A DNA stretch of 64,000 nt from Breviolum minutum Mf 1.05b.01 (Eukaryota; Sar; Dinophyceae; Suessiales; Symbiodiniaceae). Below, piece after piece: positions 31,420 through 41,274 of this stretch (its first letter is position 1; the number at the start of each line of letters is the position of its first letter). The notes under the pieces were generated by a model. It did not search any database and was not told the origin of the DNA. It was given only the letters and a program-made list of their open reading frames with translations. The DNA is taken from the NCBI GenBank assembly GCA_000507305.1, contig DF239089.1, positions 62,001 through 126,000 of the forward strand, in the 5' to 3' direction. The translations under genes were made by a program, and so were the position numbers.

Positions 31420-31542
31420 CCCTCATGTTTGTTTCACCACTTTGTGGACACAAATGGCTTCATCTCCACCAAACGGCATTTAATTTTGAGAGCGGGGGAC
31501 TGTGAGCGTGCACTTTTTAAACCTTTTAGTAGTTGTCTATAG
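31324..31542 (+). CDS. Candidate polyglutamine ORF
   Basis: ATG at 31324 begins MKGSRFKVTKQYGQPA, then a Gln run from the CAA repeat, then HHFVDTNGFISTKRHLILRA and GDCERALFKP to a stop at 31542. R-first codons are just over half outside the repeat. It could be a real short protein or an exon. Confidence 0.37.
31372..31420. repeat. CAA trinucleotide repeat
   Basis: (CAA)16, encoding Gln on the plus strand. Confidence 0.95.
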
Positions 31543-31820
31543 TTGTCTTATAGCAACCTTTCCACAAGCAGCATGCATTGTACAAGCTGGCTTCTTCTCA
31601 GAAAAGGTTGAAAGGTGATTGTTCTAAAGTTCAATTCTCTAGAACGTTATCTTTATCTTTATACTTACAAAGCAGCTATGTTTCAAGACATGTGCGGTTT
31701 GAAGCGATTTTCCTTTAAGTAGAGCTATTGCCGTCTATTTGGTAGAGCACCTTTACCTTTAAACGTATATAGCAGGTGGTCAGGGGGGGTGGAGTTGTGA
31801 AAACAATAATTTGATGTTTT

Positions 31821-32167
31821 NNNNNNNNNNNNNNNNNNNNNNNNNNNNNNNNNNNNNNNNNNNNNNNNNNNNNNNNNNNNNNNNNNNNNNNNNNNNNNNN
31901 NNNNNNNNNNNNNNNNNNNNNNNNNNNNNNNNNNNNNNNNNNNNNNNNNNNNNNNNNNNNNNNNNNNNNNNNNNNNNNNNNNNNNNNNNNNNNNNNNNNN
32001 NNNNNNNNNNNNNNNNNNNNNNNNNNNNNNNNNNNNNNNNNNNNNNNNNNNNNNNNNNNNNNNNNNNNNNNNNNNNNNNNNNNNNNNNNNNNNNNNNNNN
32101 NNNNNNNNNNNNNNNNNNNNNNNNNNNNNNNNNNNNNNNNNNNNNNNNNNNNNNNNNNNNNNNNNNN
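31821..32167. other. Assembly gap (347 N)
   Basis: A run of N. The right flank is T-rich (GTTTTTTTTTGG), so a low-complexity tract may have broken the assembly. Confidence 0.99.
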
Positions 32168-32467
32168 GTTTTTTTTTGGTTTTTGTTTTTTTCTTTGCTT
32201 TTTGTCATGCAGAAGATTTTTGTGTGTTGGAGCAATGTCTGCCAGAGGGTTGAGTTCCTGCATTTGCCAAAGGTTTGCTTGGATTGACATGTATTTTATG
32301 TGCATTTTGCGCACGCTCGTGGTCCCCTGTTCTGTTAATTTTCCCGTTGTGCCTCATCAGTCAACTGCTCATGCCAGGTGGGTAAAGGTTGATCCAGTTT
32401 TGTTGGTAAAGGTTGTAAATCGGGAGCCCGGAAGCCTGCAAATTCAGGGGCTTGTCAGGGCCCGCCC

Positions 32468-32581
32468 TTGGATGTTCCGGGATGGAAGTTAGGATCAATG
32501 GTAAGGATCAATGGCTTATTTCTATTGGGGTTGTAACCCACTGATCCTACCCTTTTAGTAATTTCCTGATACATCCTAGTA
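32468..32581. repeat. Palindromic element family J, copy
   Basis: TTGGATGTTCCGGGATGGAA ... TTTCCTGATACATCCTAG. Confidence 0.7.
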
Positions 32582-32659
32582 TACATCCTAGTATAATCTA
32601 GTATACCTCTTGAGGTGTGGTAGTTGGGTCCGAATGCCGAATCTCAGGTGTTTGGATGT

Positions 32660-32881
32660 CTAGGGCCTAGGGAAAATGGCGCATTGCCTCAAAAAAAAGT
32701 CAAGTGCCCCAAGAAAAACTTGAGAAAATGCCTGGTAATTCTTGGAAATTCTCCCTTCAATTGGGTATGTGTCACCTCCACGGGTATGCCAGCATTCGTG
32801 ATGATCCAAGAAATCATTGTTGAAGTCTAAAGAAACGAAACGACTCTTGGTCCCTTCGGAAAAGTCTGCCTGGAAGTTCAA
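32660..32881 (-). CDS. Candidate ORF or exon
   Basis: The minus frame reads NFQADFSEGTKSRFVSLDFN, then NDFLDHHECWHTRGGDTYPI and EGRISKNYQAFSQ. 32 of 58 codons are R-first and 18 start with G. DHH followed by CWH could bind metal, but I cannot name a family. A plus frame (LRKCLVILGNSPFNW) competes and has a donor-like G|GTATGT near 32764. Confidence 0.4.
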   Translation of the reverse strand: MNFQADFSEGTKSRFVSLDFNNDFLDHHECWHTRGGDTYPIEGRISKNYQAFSQVFLGALDFFLRQCAIFPRP

Positions 32882-32978
32882 TCACTCTAACTAATCCCCT
32901 GCAAAATAAATGCAAGTAATGGACATGAGTTCTTGTGATGTTGCTTATACTTCACCCCTGCATGTGTCGTTCATTTAG

Positions 32979-33120
32979 TCATCTAATCGATGCGCACTAC
33001 TCACCCGCTCAACACCCTGATGTTCTTGGCTCAGCAGTTATCAAAACCCTACACAATATAAAGTCACCACTTTCTGCTACTGGTGTTGATGAGAAGTCAT
33101 CTAGTGAAGAAGCCTCTTAA
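32979..33120 (+). CDS. Candidate terminal exon with strong acceptor
   Basis: Acceptor GTGTCGTTCATTTAG ends at 32978. The frame reads HLIDAHYSPAQHPDVLGSAV, then IKTLHNIKSPLSATGVDEKS and ends SSEEAS at 33120. 26 of 46 codons are R-first and 16 start with G. Function unknown. Confidence 0.5.
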
Positions 33121-33255
33121 TATGTACCGTAAAACACGTGGAATTATGGCTTTGCTATGGTATCATCTCAGGGACAAAACATCGTAAAGCATCCAAGACA
33201 CTGCTTTGACCCTCGGATAAGGCTTGCTCAGAGTAGTACTTGTAAATACCTCAAA

Positions 33256-33358
33256 TGGATGTTTCCGAAAACAGTGGTACCCCCAAATCATCCATTTTAA
33301 TAGGGTTTTCCAGTATAAACCATCCATTTTGGGGTACAACTATTTTTGGAAACACCCA
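33256..33358. repeat. Palindromic element family H, copy 3
   Basis: TGGATGTTTCCGAAAACAGT ... ACTATTTTTGGAAACACCCA. Confidence 0.85.
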
Positions 33359-33435
33359 AATCTGCAAGAAATTCCAAAAAATCAGTTTTTCGGTTTGACG
33401 CCATGATTCTTGATAACCAAAATGATGTTTTAGGT

Positions 33436-33538
33436 CTACCCCCCACCCAGTAACAGTCACAAATAAAGGTTTATAGGGATTCCCTACTATAAAAATGAAA
33501 TAATCCTGGTGGTGACTGGAATACTGGGTGGGTGGTAG
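33436..33538. repeat. Palindromic element family G, copy 1
   Basis: Outer arms CTACCCCCCACCCAGT and CTGGGTGGGTGGTAG around the core ACAAATAAAGGTTTATAGGG. The core recurs at 62786-62896 with different outer arms. Confidence 0.8.
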
Positions 33539-33552
33539 TTGCAAATGATGAT

Positions 33553-33708
33553 TCACCAAAACCGCCGAGGATCTGATCTCCCTAAAAAAGCATAAAAAAG
33601 CGTGCCGACGGCCAGAAAGGCCCAGGCCATGCAGCAAATCGAAAACGTTGCAAAGGTGACGCTTCTCAAGTCCATGTCTTGAAGTGTAAGCTTCACTCTC
33701 ACAAAATG
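33553..33708 (-). CDS. Candidate terminal exon with a membrane segment
   Basis: Minus frame of 51 codons: VKLTLQDMDLRSVTFATFSI, then CCMAWAFLAVGTLFYAFLGR, ending SDPRRFW at 33553. A single transmembrane helix of about 20-25 residues is followed by a short basic tail, like a C-terminal anchor. 26 of 46 codons are R-first. The antisense frame is Lys/Arg-rich, which any TM helix produces. Function unknown. Confidence 0.45.
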   Translation of the reverse strand, partial: HFVRVKLTLQDMDLRSVTFATFSICCMAWAFLAVGTLFYAFLGRSDPRRFW

Positions 33709-33960
33709 TTACGTGAAAACCCCTAATACTTTCTTTAAAAAAAACACTGAAAACCCGTAACATGATGACATTGGAAAATCGTCAAAATCACCATGTTCAA
33801 TCGGAAATACATCTTCATTCATGGTTGAGTTTAGATTGTCATGTTAGTTTTCAGAGGCGTAAAAAACCCTTTGGGAAATTCCCATGAATTGTTTTTTTCC
33901 CCAACTTTTCAGGGGCCTCCAAAAAACTCACCCAAAAATCTGTGAAATTTACGAATCCCA

Positions 33961-34083
33961 TACGGTTGATTCAGTTCAGAAATCCCCCAAAAAAAACATC
34001 CCAAAATGTATAAAAGCCTAAAGCCGAAATTTGGGAAAAACTACCAACCTCAGCTGGTGCAGGATTTCAGCCATCAACAATAG
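33961..34083. repeat. Palindromic element family L, copy
   Basis: TACGGTTGATTCAGTTCAGA ... GCAGGATTTCAGCCATCAAC. Confidence 0.7.
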
Positions 34084-34330
34084 GATCCTGTATGTATTAG
34101 TCTATTTTTCCTACATATACCAGTTTAAACAAAACACCATTCATGTAGGTTCATGTAGGTAAAAATCCAAATTTGTGGATCCTATGAGTCTTAGGTGTAG
34201 AAAAGGACCAGTTTACGGTGGTGGTCCAAACCGACCTGTTGATGTTGGAAATGGATTGGACCAGGTACTGTTGCTGGTTCAGAAATCTGGCTTGCTAACC
34301 AGTTCAGGTTGGTAGTCTATCCCATGATTT

Positions 34331-34541
34331 ACCCTCCCTAAAACTGACCTGGTTGGTGGTTTCAACACCTTTGAAAAATATTAGTCAAATAGGATCAATT
34401 CCCCAAGTAGGGGTGAAATTAAAAAATACTTGAAACCACCACCTAGTAACAGTTTGCACCTGATAATAGGCCGAAATCCAAAGATAACGTAATTTCCCAA
34501 CCACCATTGTTCAGGTGCAAGCTAAAAGTTTCAGAGAGGGT
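34331..34541. mobile_element. Family B element interrupted by a family A element
   Basis: Left part TACCCTCCCTAAAACTGAC (34331-34348), right part AGTTTGCACCTGATAATAGG to TTTCAGAGAGGGTA (34447-34541). Joined, they make a normal family B copy, so A inserted after B. Confidence 0.8.
34349..34446. repeat. Palindromic element family A, nested copy
   Basis: CTGGTTGGTGGTTTCAACAC ... TTGAAACCACCACCTAG, inside family B. Confidence 0.9.
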
Positions 34542-34544
34542 AAA

Positions 34545-35604
34545 GGTTTCAACACAATTCCAGGGTAGCATTCTACCAGGCTGCAATCTTCTTCACAGAG
34601 TTCGGGGCAACGTTCTTGCAAGTCTGCAAATGATTTCTCTTGCAAGACTGGATGTTGTACCAACGCCAAATGGGCAAACTGCAAGGCAACATACCTCAAA
34701 TTAAATGCGTTCTGTTGTGTGAGATAAATTCAAGGAAAGGATGTCTTTCAACTTTGCAATTGCGCAAGTCCTTAAAATAGTTGGACAACTTTTGCCGTTG
34801 GAGGGTGCTTTTCCAAATCATCAATGTTTGGTATCTATCCTAAATGTCTTACCCATTGAAACAAACATATATATAAGAAATCTATGCATAAATAGATGGA
34901 TCAGTGTGTAATATTTGTTGGTTTCCATTTATTTTTCCATTTCTAACAGTGTTAAAATCCTTGCATTTCAACAACTCGCTTTCGACAAACTTGAGGGGTG
35001 AAGTCTTCCAGCGGGGCCGAGGTCACTGACGTGTCTCATGGAAAGGTCGTGTAGGTTCCAAGCGTTTCAAGATGACATCCATCCGTTGGATCGCTTCCTT
35101 TCGTGGCATCGCCTTCAGCAAGATGAAGGACAAACCTCAGATTTCGGGGGAGCTTTTGTTGAACATGATGGTCATGGCAAATGTTAGTTTAATGGCATCT
35201 CTAAGTACGGCATATATTTCAATGTGAGGAAGGAGTCTCGTTATATTTTCAATGTGGTACAAAATGTCAATATGTACTAAAACACACACATATGAATAGA
35301 TGTATATCTTATATATCTATGAGAAAACAGCACGGGCCTTTTGAGCATCGAAGATAAGACCCAAAAAAAAAGCAACTCAGTAAATCCCAAACCCCAAAAT
35401 GCGTCAAACCTTATGTATATATATATATCGAATCTTGTTTCCAATACAGCTTCTTCGAAAATTATGATGTGCCGTGTTTTCAGGGAAACGCTCATGATAG
35501 CTTTGATGATGGCCACGGGGAAACTGTCAACCAGTCTTGCCTAAAAAAGAAGACATTAACGTTGGTGGTTGCCCCTCGGACAAAAGCAATCTCCCTTGTT
35601 GAAC
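34545..35604. other. Stretch without a supported gene
   Basis: ORFs at 34507-34704 (both strands) and 35277-35544 have no bias. A short TA tract lies near 35414. Confidence 0.35.
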
Positions 35605-35706
35605 ATATGGATGTTTCCAAAAATAGTCGTAATCACCCATTTTGACAGGGGTTTCCATTACAGACCATCCATTTGGGGTACCCCTATTTTTTGGAAACAC
35701 CCATAT
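35605..35706. repeat. Palindromic element family H, copy 4
   Basis: ATATGGATGTTTCCAAAAAT ... TTTTTGGAAACACCCATAT. Confidence 0.85.
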
Positions 35707-36670
35707 GTTTGAAGAGGTTTAAAGTTCCGCAGAAAGGAGGTCAACATGACACTTATTACTCAAACGAATGATTGATGAACGCTAAACAATTGTCGTCGAT
35801 CCTGAAAGAAGTCCCTGCATTGTGCATATTTATTTTCAAGTAACCTCTGACATGAGGGAAACTTTCCTGAGATGTTTCTTGCAAAACATTTCATCTCCCC
35901 ACAACAATTCCAAACAACAAGCGTCCCAAGGGGGTCGATGGCAGCCATTGGCCAATAAATATCGACTGGTTCAATTCCAAATGCCTTTTCTCTGTTCTAC
36001 AGGGATACATTAACTCAATAAGTAGACAGATTAGACAGTACTGTGCCTGGAGTGAGTTACAACCCTCCTTTTGGAGAAATATATGCATAGAAAGTGCTAT
36101 ATTGCTAAAGTTGCTATAGACTATCTACTTAAGTGCTCGGGACCTCTACCAAGACCTAGATGTTCGACCATCACCTGTTCCAAAACTCGTGTTTGTTGTT
36201 GCAGCTTCGACTTTCTCCAGAAAAAAAAAACATCTTCCGGTGATTCGGGGGGGCATCTTCTCATTTGGTCCAATTTCAGGGTCCAAGGGGCGTAGCAAGG
36301 AACAAAAGGAATCCAATTCACCAGCATGTTCACTAACTTCATCATGTTCCTGACCCCCAATTCCACTGGAAATTCAACAACACTGGATGACCTCTCTGGA
36401 GGGGGGGGTGGAAACTTCCAGAAGCCCTTCTGAGTTGGTTGGATCTTTCAGGGCTGCTTCCGTTTGGGTTTCGGGGCTTGAGATAAGGCTCCCTTGTGTG
36501 AGAACAACGACATAAATATATGTTATCCTTTTGAATATCAGATCCTGCGGAATCCGATCTTTGTTGGAAATATCTGTTGGCGACCGAATTCCAACATAGA
36601 TATCCAACATAAGCAGTATAGTTGAAAGGAGTTACCTATCAAAGAACACTGTATTCAGTAGCCACTCATC
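35707..36670. other. Stretch with weak frames
   Basis: A minus ORF at 35760-35948 (MAAIDPLGTLVVWNCCGEMK) and frames at 36121-36610 look natural but lack splice support or clear bias. One may be genuine. Confidence 0.25.
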
Positions 36671-36680
36671 AAATTTGCAG

Positions 36681-36830
36681 AGTGTATCGCTTCAAAACCA
36701 AGCAGCAAAAAAACATGGTCCTCGCCATGTACTTTGCAGTCAAAAAACTGAGACAACTTTGGCTCAAACGGATCCCAAAAAATATGCAAAAGAACTATCG
36801 AGTCGTTTGCTGCTGCCTCACTATTATCAT
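36681..36830 (+). CDS. Candidate exon with strong acceptor
   Basis: Acceptor CTCATCAAATTTGCAG ends at 36680 and the exon starts in phase 0: SVSLQNQAAKKHGPRHVLCS, then QKTETTLAQTDPKKYAKELS SRLLLPH in the same frame. 24 of 44 codons are R-first. The frame runs into the family K palindrome at 36825. Function unknown. Confidence 0.48.
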
Positions 36831-36985
36831 GGCTGGTCAACCTACCACCCCACGTAACCCCCCCCCCCCAGAAATACGGCCGTATTAAGGGCTTATTAAC
36901 CATTGGTTTCCCTTAGTAAGGCCTTATTAAGCCCTTATTTCTGGGGGGGTACATTAGCGCGGGGGTAGGTTGACCAGCCATGATA
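36825..36985. repeat. Palindromic element family K, palindrome within palindrome
   Basis: Outer arms of 22 perfect bases, TATCATGGCTGGTCAACC plus TACC and the complement. An inner pair CCCCCCAGAAATA.GGCC.TATTAA is also inverted. A C10 tract sits in the left half. Confidence 0.9.
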
Positions 36986-37024
36986 TGAAGGTCGAGGAGC
37001 GTATAGGTGTCTAGAATCTGCAAA

Positions 37025-37198
37025 ACATTGAAAATGTGGGTTCAAACTTGCGGGATAGATAGTGGATGCTAATGGTCCTTCAGGAATCCCATGCTTTCTT
37101 TTGAGGCACACAAGTGATGTTTTTGTGTTTTTCCGAAACCAAGGATGTACATCTCCGATATCATTTGCTATGATGTCCCAAATGCGAACAAAATGCAT
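37025..37198 (-). CDS. Candidate exon, faintly reverse-transcriptase-like
   Basis: The minus frame reads VRIWDIIANDIGDVHPWFRK, then NTKTSLVCLKRKHGIPEGPL and ASTIYPASLN. 30 of 53 codons are R-first. GIPEGPLAS is reminiscent of the G-x-P-Q-G-x-x-x-S motif of reverse transcriptases, and FADSR follows. Gln is replaced by Glu and no catalytic YADD is present, so this is a weak hint. It may be a decayed retroelement fragment or an unrelated exon. Confidence 0.3.
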
Positions 37199-37199
37199 G

Positions 37200-37700
37200 T
37201 TTTATTTACCTACATTTTGGGGGTATCTTAGGGGAAAGGACATGTAGCTATATAAATACACCAAACCAAAAAAACATCGAGGGCTCAGTTGTGTTTCACA
37301 CCTATTTGAGCCGAGAAATAGAATCAACATGGGGTCCCCCGGTTGAAGATTAAACAGCATGTGTAAACTTCACATGTTTCCAAGAGAGTTGCAAGACGCT
37401 CCGATATCGCACACCCCAGGCAATCCCCCGGGCCCCAACTATGAAAGGATTCCCGGTACAGCCTGTTGGTAAAGTTTCGGGGTGTATTCCAAAGGTGTGT
37501 TGAAACAACCTTAGAATCTTACACCACACCTCCTATGTTTGGTTGAGGCACTTGAACTTTTACAATTTCGGCGATTCTTTCTATACTTTCAAAATACCTT
37601 CCATCTTCCCAATGGGAGGAGCGCGTTGCTCGCGTGCCCTCCCAAAAAAAACACCTTATTGTTTTGACACTACATGATGTCTCACTCTAATTCAATCAAA
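37200..37700. other. Stretch without a supported gene
   Basis: Nothing visible apart from loose C-type arm fragments. Confidence 0.4.
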
Positions 37701-37705
37701 AAACT

Positions 37706-37820
37706 ATGAACATACACCTCCGAAATTCAATGTGGTCCCTGAAAAATGATGGTTGGAAGACTACGCACCTTTTGAGATGGTATATTTTCAGGGGCTATGT
37801 TAAACTTCCAGCGTGTATAG
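37706..37820. repeat. Palindromic element family C, copy
   Basis: TACACCTCCGAAATTCAATG ... GCTATGTTAAACTTCCAGCG, centre GATGGTTGGAAGACTA. Confidence 0.75.
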
Positions 37821-37994
37821 CTAGTTTCCAGGCACTTTTTAACATGTTTAAACGCCACATCATCGATCACCGGATCGCCCAAGTGTCCATACGCGCCCAA
37901 AAGGACGTATCATCATCCATTGGAAGGCGATCAGGAGGAACCACCATATGTGCCTTTGTAAATAAATGTCATGAGAATTTAAGAACTTCCTCAA

Positions 37995-38056
37995 TGCCAC
38001 CCCCCTAGGAAATAAGGCCTTATTAGGGGACAATTAACCACCATTGTCCCTCAATT
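37995..38056. repeat. Palindromic element family K, short copy
   Basis: CAATGCCACCCCCCTAGGAA with AAGGCCTTATTAGGGG core. The right end is truncated. Confidence 0.6.
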
Positions 38057-38059
38057 GGG

Positions 38060-39335
38060 CCCTAGGATCTTTTAAAAAGCGGGGGAGTGAGAGACATGAC
38101 TCAAAAAGGGGGAACATGTTTGAGGAAAAGTACCTATACAAAAGAACAACGATAAGGACCATAAGCCATATAAGTACTAGTTGCAAAAGTGGTACTATTG
38201 ATATTATGTGGTACCACTGGCGATTTGTTACAACAGTACTACGAAACAAAATACATACACAAACAAGTCTAGACAGTCTAGAGTCTAGATATCACTTGAC
38301 TACTGAACAGCACTCTCTGCATCACTTGGTCAAATGCTCAAGATCTCGCACATAAAAACATTTAAACAATGAACACTCATATGTACACAGGGAAACTTGA
38401 AACAAATGGGGTGTGCATAGAAACTTAGCCTTGGAAACGCATGACTCCATGATAGTGTCTGACGTCCAGGAAGGACTTTGCAGATTCATCATCCCTTAAA
38501 ATCGCTGGACCTCCAACATGGCCCGCTTAGTGATAGTGAAATATATAGATGTATCTGCTTCTTAGCAGCAAGTCGGCAAAGGTCCTTTCGGTTTTGGTAG
38601 GTTTTTCACACGATTTCATCACTGAAGATCAATGAAGATCAATAAAGCCACAGAAAGATTGGCGGCCAAAATACCCAGGTGGCTTCAGTATCGATCTTCT
38701 CGCTATAAGCTTTGCGAATGATAGCTTCACGGTCTTTTTCCAGCTTTGGAAGCAACTCCTCATGTTCTTCCAAAAATTTCCGTGTGTCCATCACTTTCTC
38801 CTGAGTTCATAGGTGTTTCCACCACCCGGGGGTTTGAGAAACCCTTTTTTGGAGAACAACAGTGGTTATAAAGTAGGCCGCCGGCCCCCTTTCATACTGT
38901 TCAACCTTCCTATTTACCAGGGGGGGAGCAAACATCAAACATCAGCAAGCAGGGCTCAAAGTGAAGTTATTCTATTTTGGGTTCTCAACTGAGCAAAGCA
39001 TGCCTCCATCCAACCAATACCAACCAAAAAAGCAACCAACAAACATGCTTTTCAAGGACAAGACAAGAAATCCCAATCCAAAAAATACTCACATCTCACG
39101 TGTGCCGCCAAAGCTTCTGGCAATGGTGCTGTAAAAATCCTCTGTGCCCAGAAATGCATACGGGTGGCATGTGACACGTAACCTTTGACTTTCGCCAATT
39201 CCAATGTAGCTAAAGCCGAAGAGCCATCGAGGCCACCTCTGTTTGAACGATGGGTCTCGCCGAGACTAATGAGGAACCATGGGCCAATCCCATAGGGGGT
39301 GATCCATATATGGTAGACTATATTCCTGGCAATTT
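38060..39335. other. Stretch without a supported gene
   Basis: A loose inverted pair TCTAGACAGTCTAGAGTCTAGA lies near 38268. Overlapping weak frames at 38034-38355. No coding bias elsewhere. Confidence 0.35.
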
Positions 39336-39338
39336 TTT

Positions 39339-39430
39339 GTGACCTTTTTAGGATGGTTAAGTGACCCTTTTAAGGGGTTACGTGACCTCCAACCAGGGGA
39401 TGAAAAGGTCACTTTGAATCACCTGGTTTA
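39339..39430. repeat. Palindromic element family E, copy
   Basis: GTGACC-rich: GGTTAAGTGACCCTTTTAAG ... GGTCACTTTGAATCACCTGG. Confidence 0.75.
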
Positions 39431-39554
39431 CGCTAATTTAACACAAATATCAACCAAATGTAGGTACTGCAAATATACCGCACATGGATCCTATGGGAAT
39501 TGTAGTGACTGTAGAGGTTATAATAGTATCATGACCCACTCTAATTTTAGGTAG

Positions 39555-39782
39555 ACTTGTTTTGATGAGGGGTGGATAAAGGACATGAACTGGGTAGATA
39601 CTCAAGAGATGAATATATGGGGCATTAAGTATTGGAGTGTCTTTGATGATTCAAGTGCTCCAGAGAAACAAATAAGATGTGTTTTTTTCAATCACCGGAA
39701 CCCACTGGAAATTGAAGCCATGCAACGTCTCAGCAATGACAAGCGCATCATCTCAGTGGGCCCAAAAGTCTTCAATGTCTGA
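39555..39782 (+). CDS. Candidate terminal exon
   Basis: After an acceptor-like CTCTAATTTTAGGTAG the frame reads TCFDEGWIKDMNWVDTQEMN, IWGIKYWSVFDDSSAPEKQI, then IEAMQRLSNDKRIISVGPKV and stops at 39782. 49 of 75 codons are R-first. The upstream stretch in the same frame has Cys pairs (CRYCKYTAHGSYGNCSDC) but overlaps a family E element. Function unknown. Confidence 0.5.
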   Translation, partial: TCFDEGWIKDMNWVDTQEMNIWGIKYWSVFDDSSAPEKQIRCVFFNHRNPLEIEAMQRLSNDKRIISVGPKVFNV

Positions 39783-40047
39783 TCCTTGACATCACTGTTT
39801 TTGGAGTCTCAGGATTTCAAATGATGCTTTCACTGTTTCACATCAACTAATGGTAAATGGTAAATGGTCGTGGTTTGGGGCCAAACGGTGGTTTTTGGGA
39901 ATCCCCCAGGGAGTCCATTTTTCCAACGTGTCAAGTCAAGGAAACGTTACGCTTGAGATTTACGGGGATGAATCCCATCCAGTTGGGACAACAAACTCCG
40001 AAAAAAAACCTCCCAGGTTTCCCTTCCACCTAAAGCCATTAAAGCCA

Positions 40048-40223
40048 TCACCCAAGCGGGCGAAAAGAATCCAGCTGAGATGCAAAAAATGTTTGTAGAA
40101 ACGCCTCATCTTCCAATGATTCTGAAAGCTTTCGATCTTCGATTTGCACTGGCTCTTGCTTTTCACTCTTGGTGGTTGTAGTGTTTGCAGCTTGGTCGTT
40201 GACATAGCCCTGGCTTTTGCCTC
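40048..40223 (-). CDS. Candidate terminal exon, acidic
   Basis: Minus strand: acceptor CAGCTGTGCAG ends at 40224. The exon reads GKSQGYVNDQAANTTTTKSE, then KQEPVQIEDRKLSESLEDEA, FLQTFFASQLDSFRPLG and stops at 40048. 34 of 58 codons are R-first and 19 start with G. The Thr/Ser/Glu-rich linker followed by a hydrophobic C-terminus is very protein-like. Its upstream intron would overlap the plus-strand exon at 40262. Function unknown. Confidence 0.52.
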
Positions 40224-40261
40224 CTGCACAGCTGGTGCCAGAATGTTAGGTACGAGATTGC

Positions 40262-40440
40262 ATGATTCGCTCCATTCTAGGGATTCTTATAGAATGCTTT
40301 GTGGAAATCTCCATGAAGGAACAAGGGTTCCATAGCGATTTGGAAGGACGAATGCCATTAGAACGTAGCGTGTATTTAAGTGTTGATGTCTTGAATGCCT
40401 TCAAGCAAAAGTGGTTGGCATATGTCTTCAACAATGTACA
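40262..40440 (+). CDS. Candidate exon with donor
   Basis: ATG at 40262 begins MIRSILGILIECFVEISMKE, then QGFHSDLEGRMPLERSVYLS, VDVLNAFKQKWLAYVFNNVQ to a donor ACAG|GTACAC. 39 of 63 codons are R-first and 20 start with G. It is antisense to the presumed intron of the minus exon at 40048-40223. Function unknown. Confidence 0.5.
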
Positions 40441-40883
40441 GGTACACAAGAATTGTAGCTTACTGGTACTTCAACAGGAACATCCCCAAATCTACTAACA
40501 AAGTCTAAAAATCACAACTCGATATCGAAGATATCAAGTACTCAAACAAAGCCTTCTGCGGTGTGTTTCCAAAAACATTTTGCAAACCTACCTGGATAGT
40601 GCGCACAGTCTCTCGAATATGATATACTTTATTGTTTTTTACTTACAAAAAAACAATAACAAACCACCAGCATCTTCCAAAGGGTGCTGTTTGATTCCAA
40701 AGGATGGTGTATAGGCACCCCTTATCATCCATTCAGCACCCTTTGGAACATCCGGGCAACCATTGAGTTTGTTTCATGCCTGGCTGTGGCAGTTCATCCC
40801 AGCTGATACCCACGGACTCACCACCTGATGGGCCGTTGGTTACAGACGTGTTTTTCGTTTCGAAAAGGCTGGGGAAAAACCCC

Positions 40884-41130
40884 TTCCTGGAACTAACAGT
40901 TTCAGGGGACAATTGGATGTACTCCTAACAATGTACCCATGGGATTTGTTGTGTTCTCTAGGGATTCTTGGGGAATATAACCCATAAATACCCACTATTT
41001 AGGGCTTATATAGGGATTTCCCGTAGGGGTACGTTGGTAGGGGTACGTCCAACTATCCCCTGACAGTTCGCACCTGTGAGGAGGCCAACAGGCTGATTTT
41101 CAGGCTTGAACTGGTAGTTTCAGGGGAGGC
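40884..41130. repeat. Composite palindrome related to family B
   Basis: Left arm CCTTCCTGGAACTAACAGTT and right arm AACTGGTAGTTTCAGGGGAG enclose an inner inverted pair (TTGGATGTACTCC ... GGTACGTCCAA). Looks nested. Confidence 0.5.
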
Positions 41131-41176
41131 TTGTAAAAATGAACATGTCTGTGATCATTTTGGTATCATATAAAAC

Positions 41177-41273
41177 CTGGTTGGTGGTTTCAACCCATCT
41201 GAAAAATACTAGTCACATTGTATCATGTCCCCAGGTAAGGTTGGAAATGAAAAATATTTGAAACCACCACCTC
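41177..41273. repeat. Palindromic element family A, copy
   Basis: CTGGTTGGTGGTTTCAACCC ... TTTGAAACCACCACCT. Confidence 0.9.
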
Positions 41274-41274
41274 G

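Noticed and set aside
31715-32314. ORFs of 151-199 codons spanning the gap
   Set aside because: They consist of N bases. They carry no information.
33251-33763. 170-codon minus ORF
   Set aside because: It reads through family H and family G palindromes. The better-scoring frame in the same place is 33553-33708.
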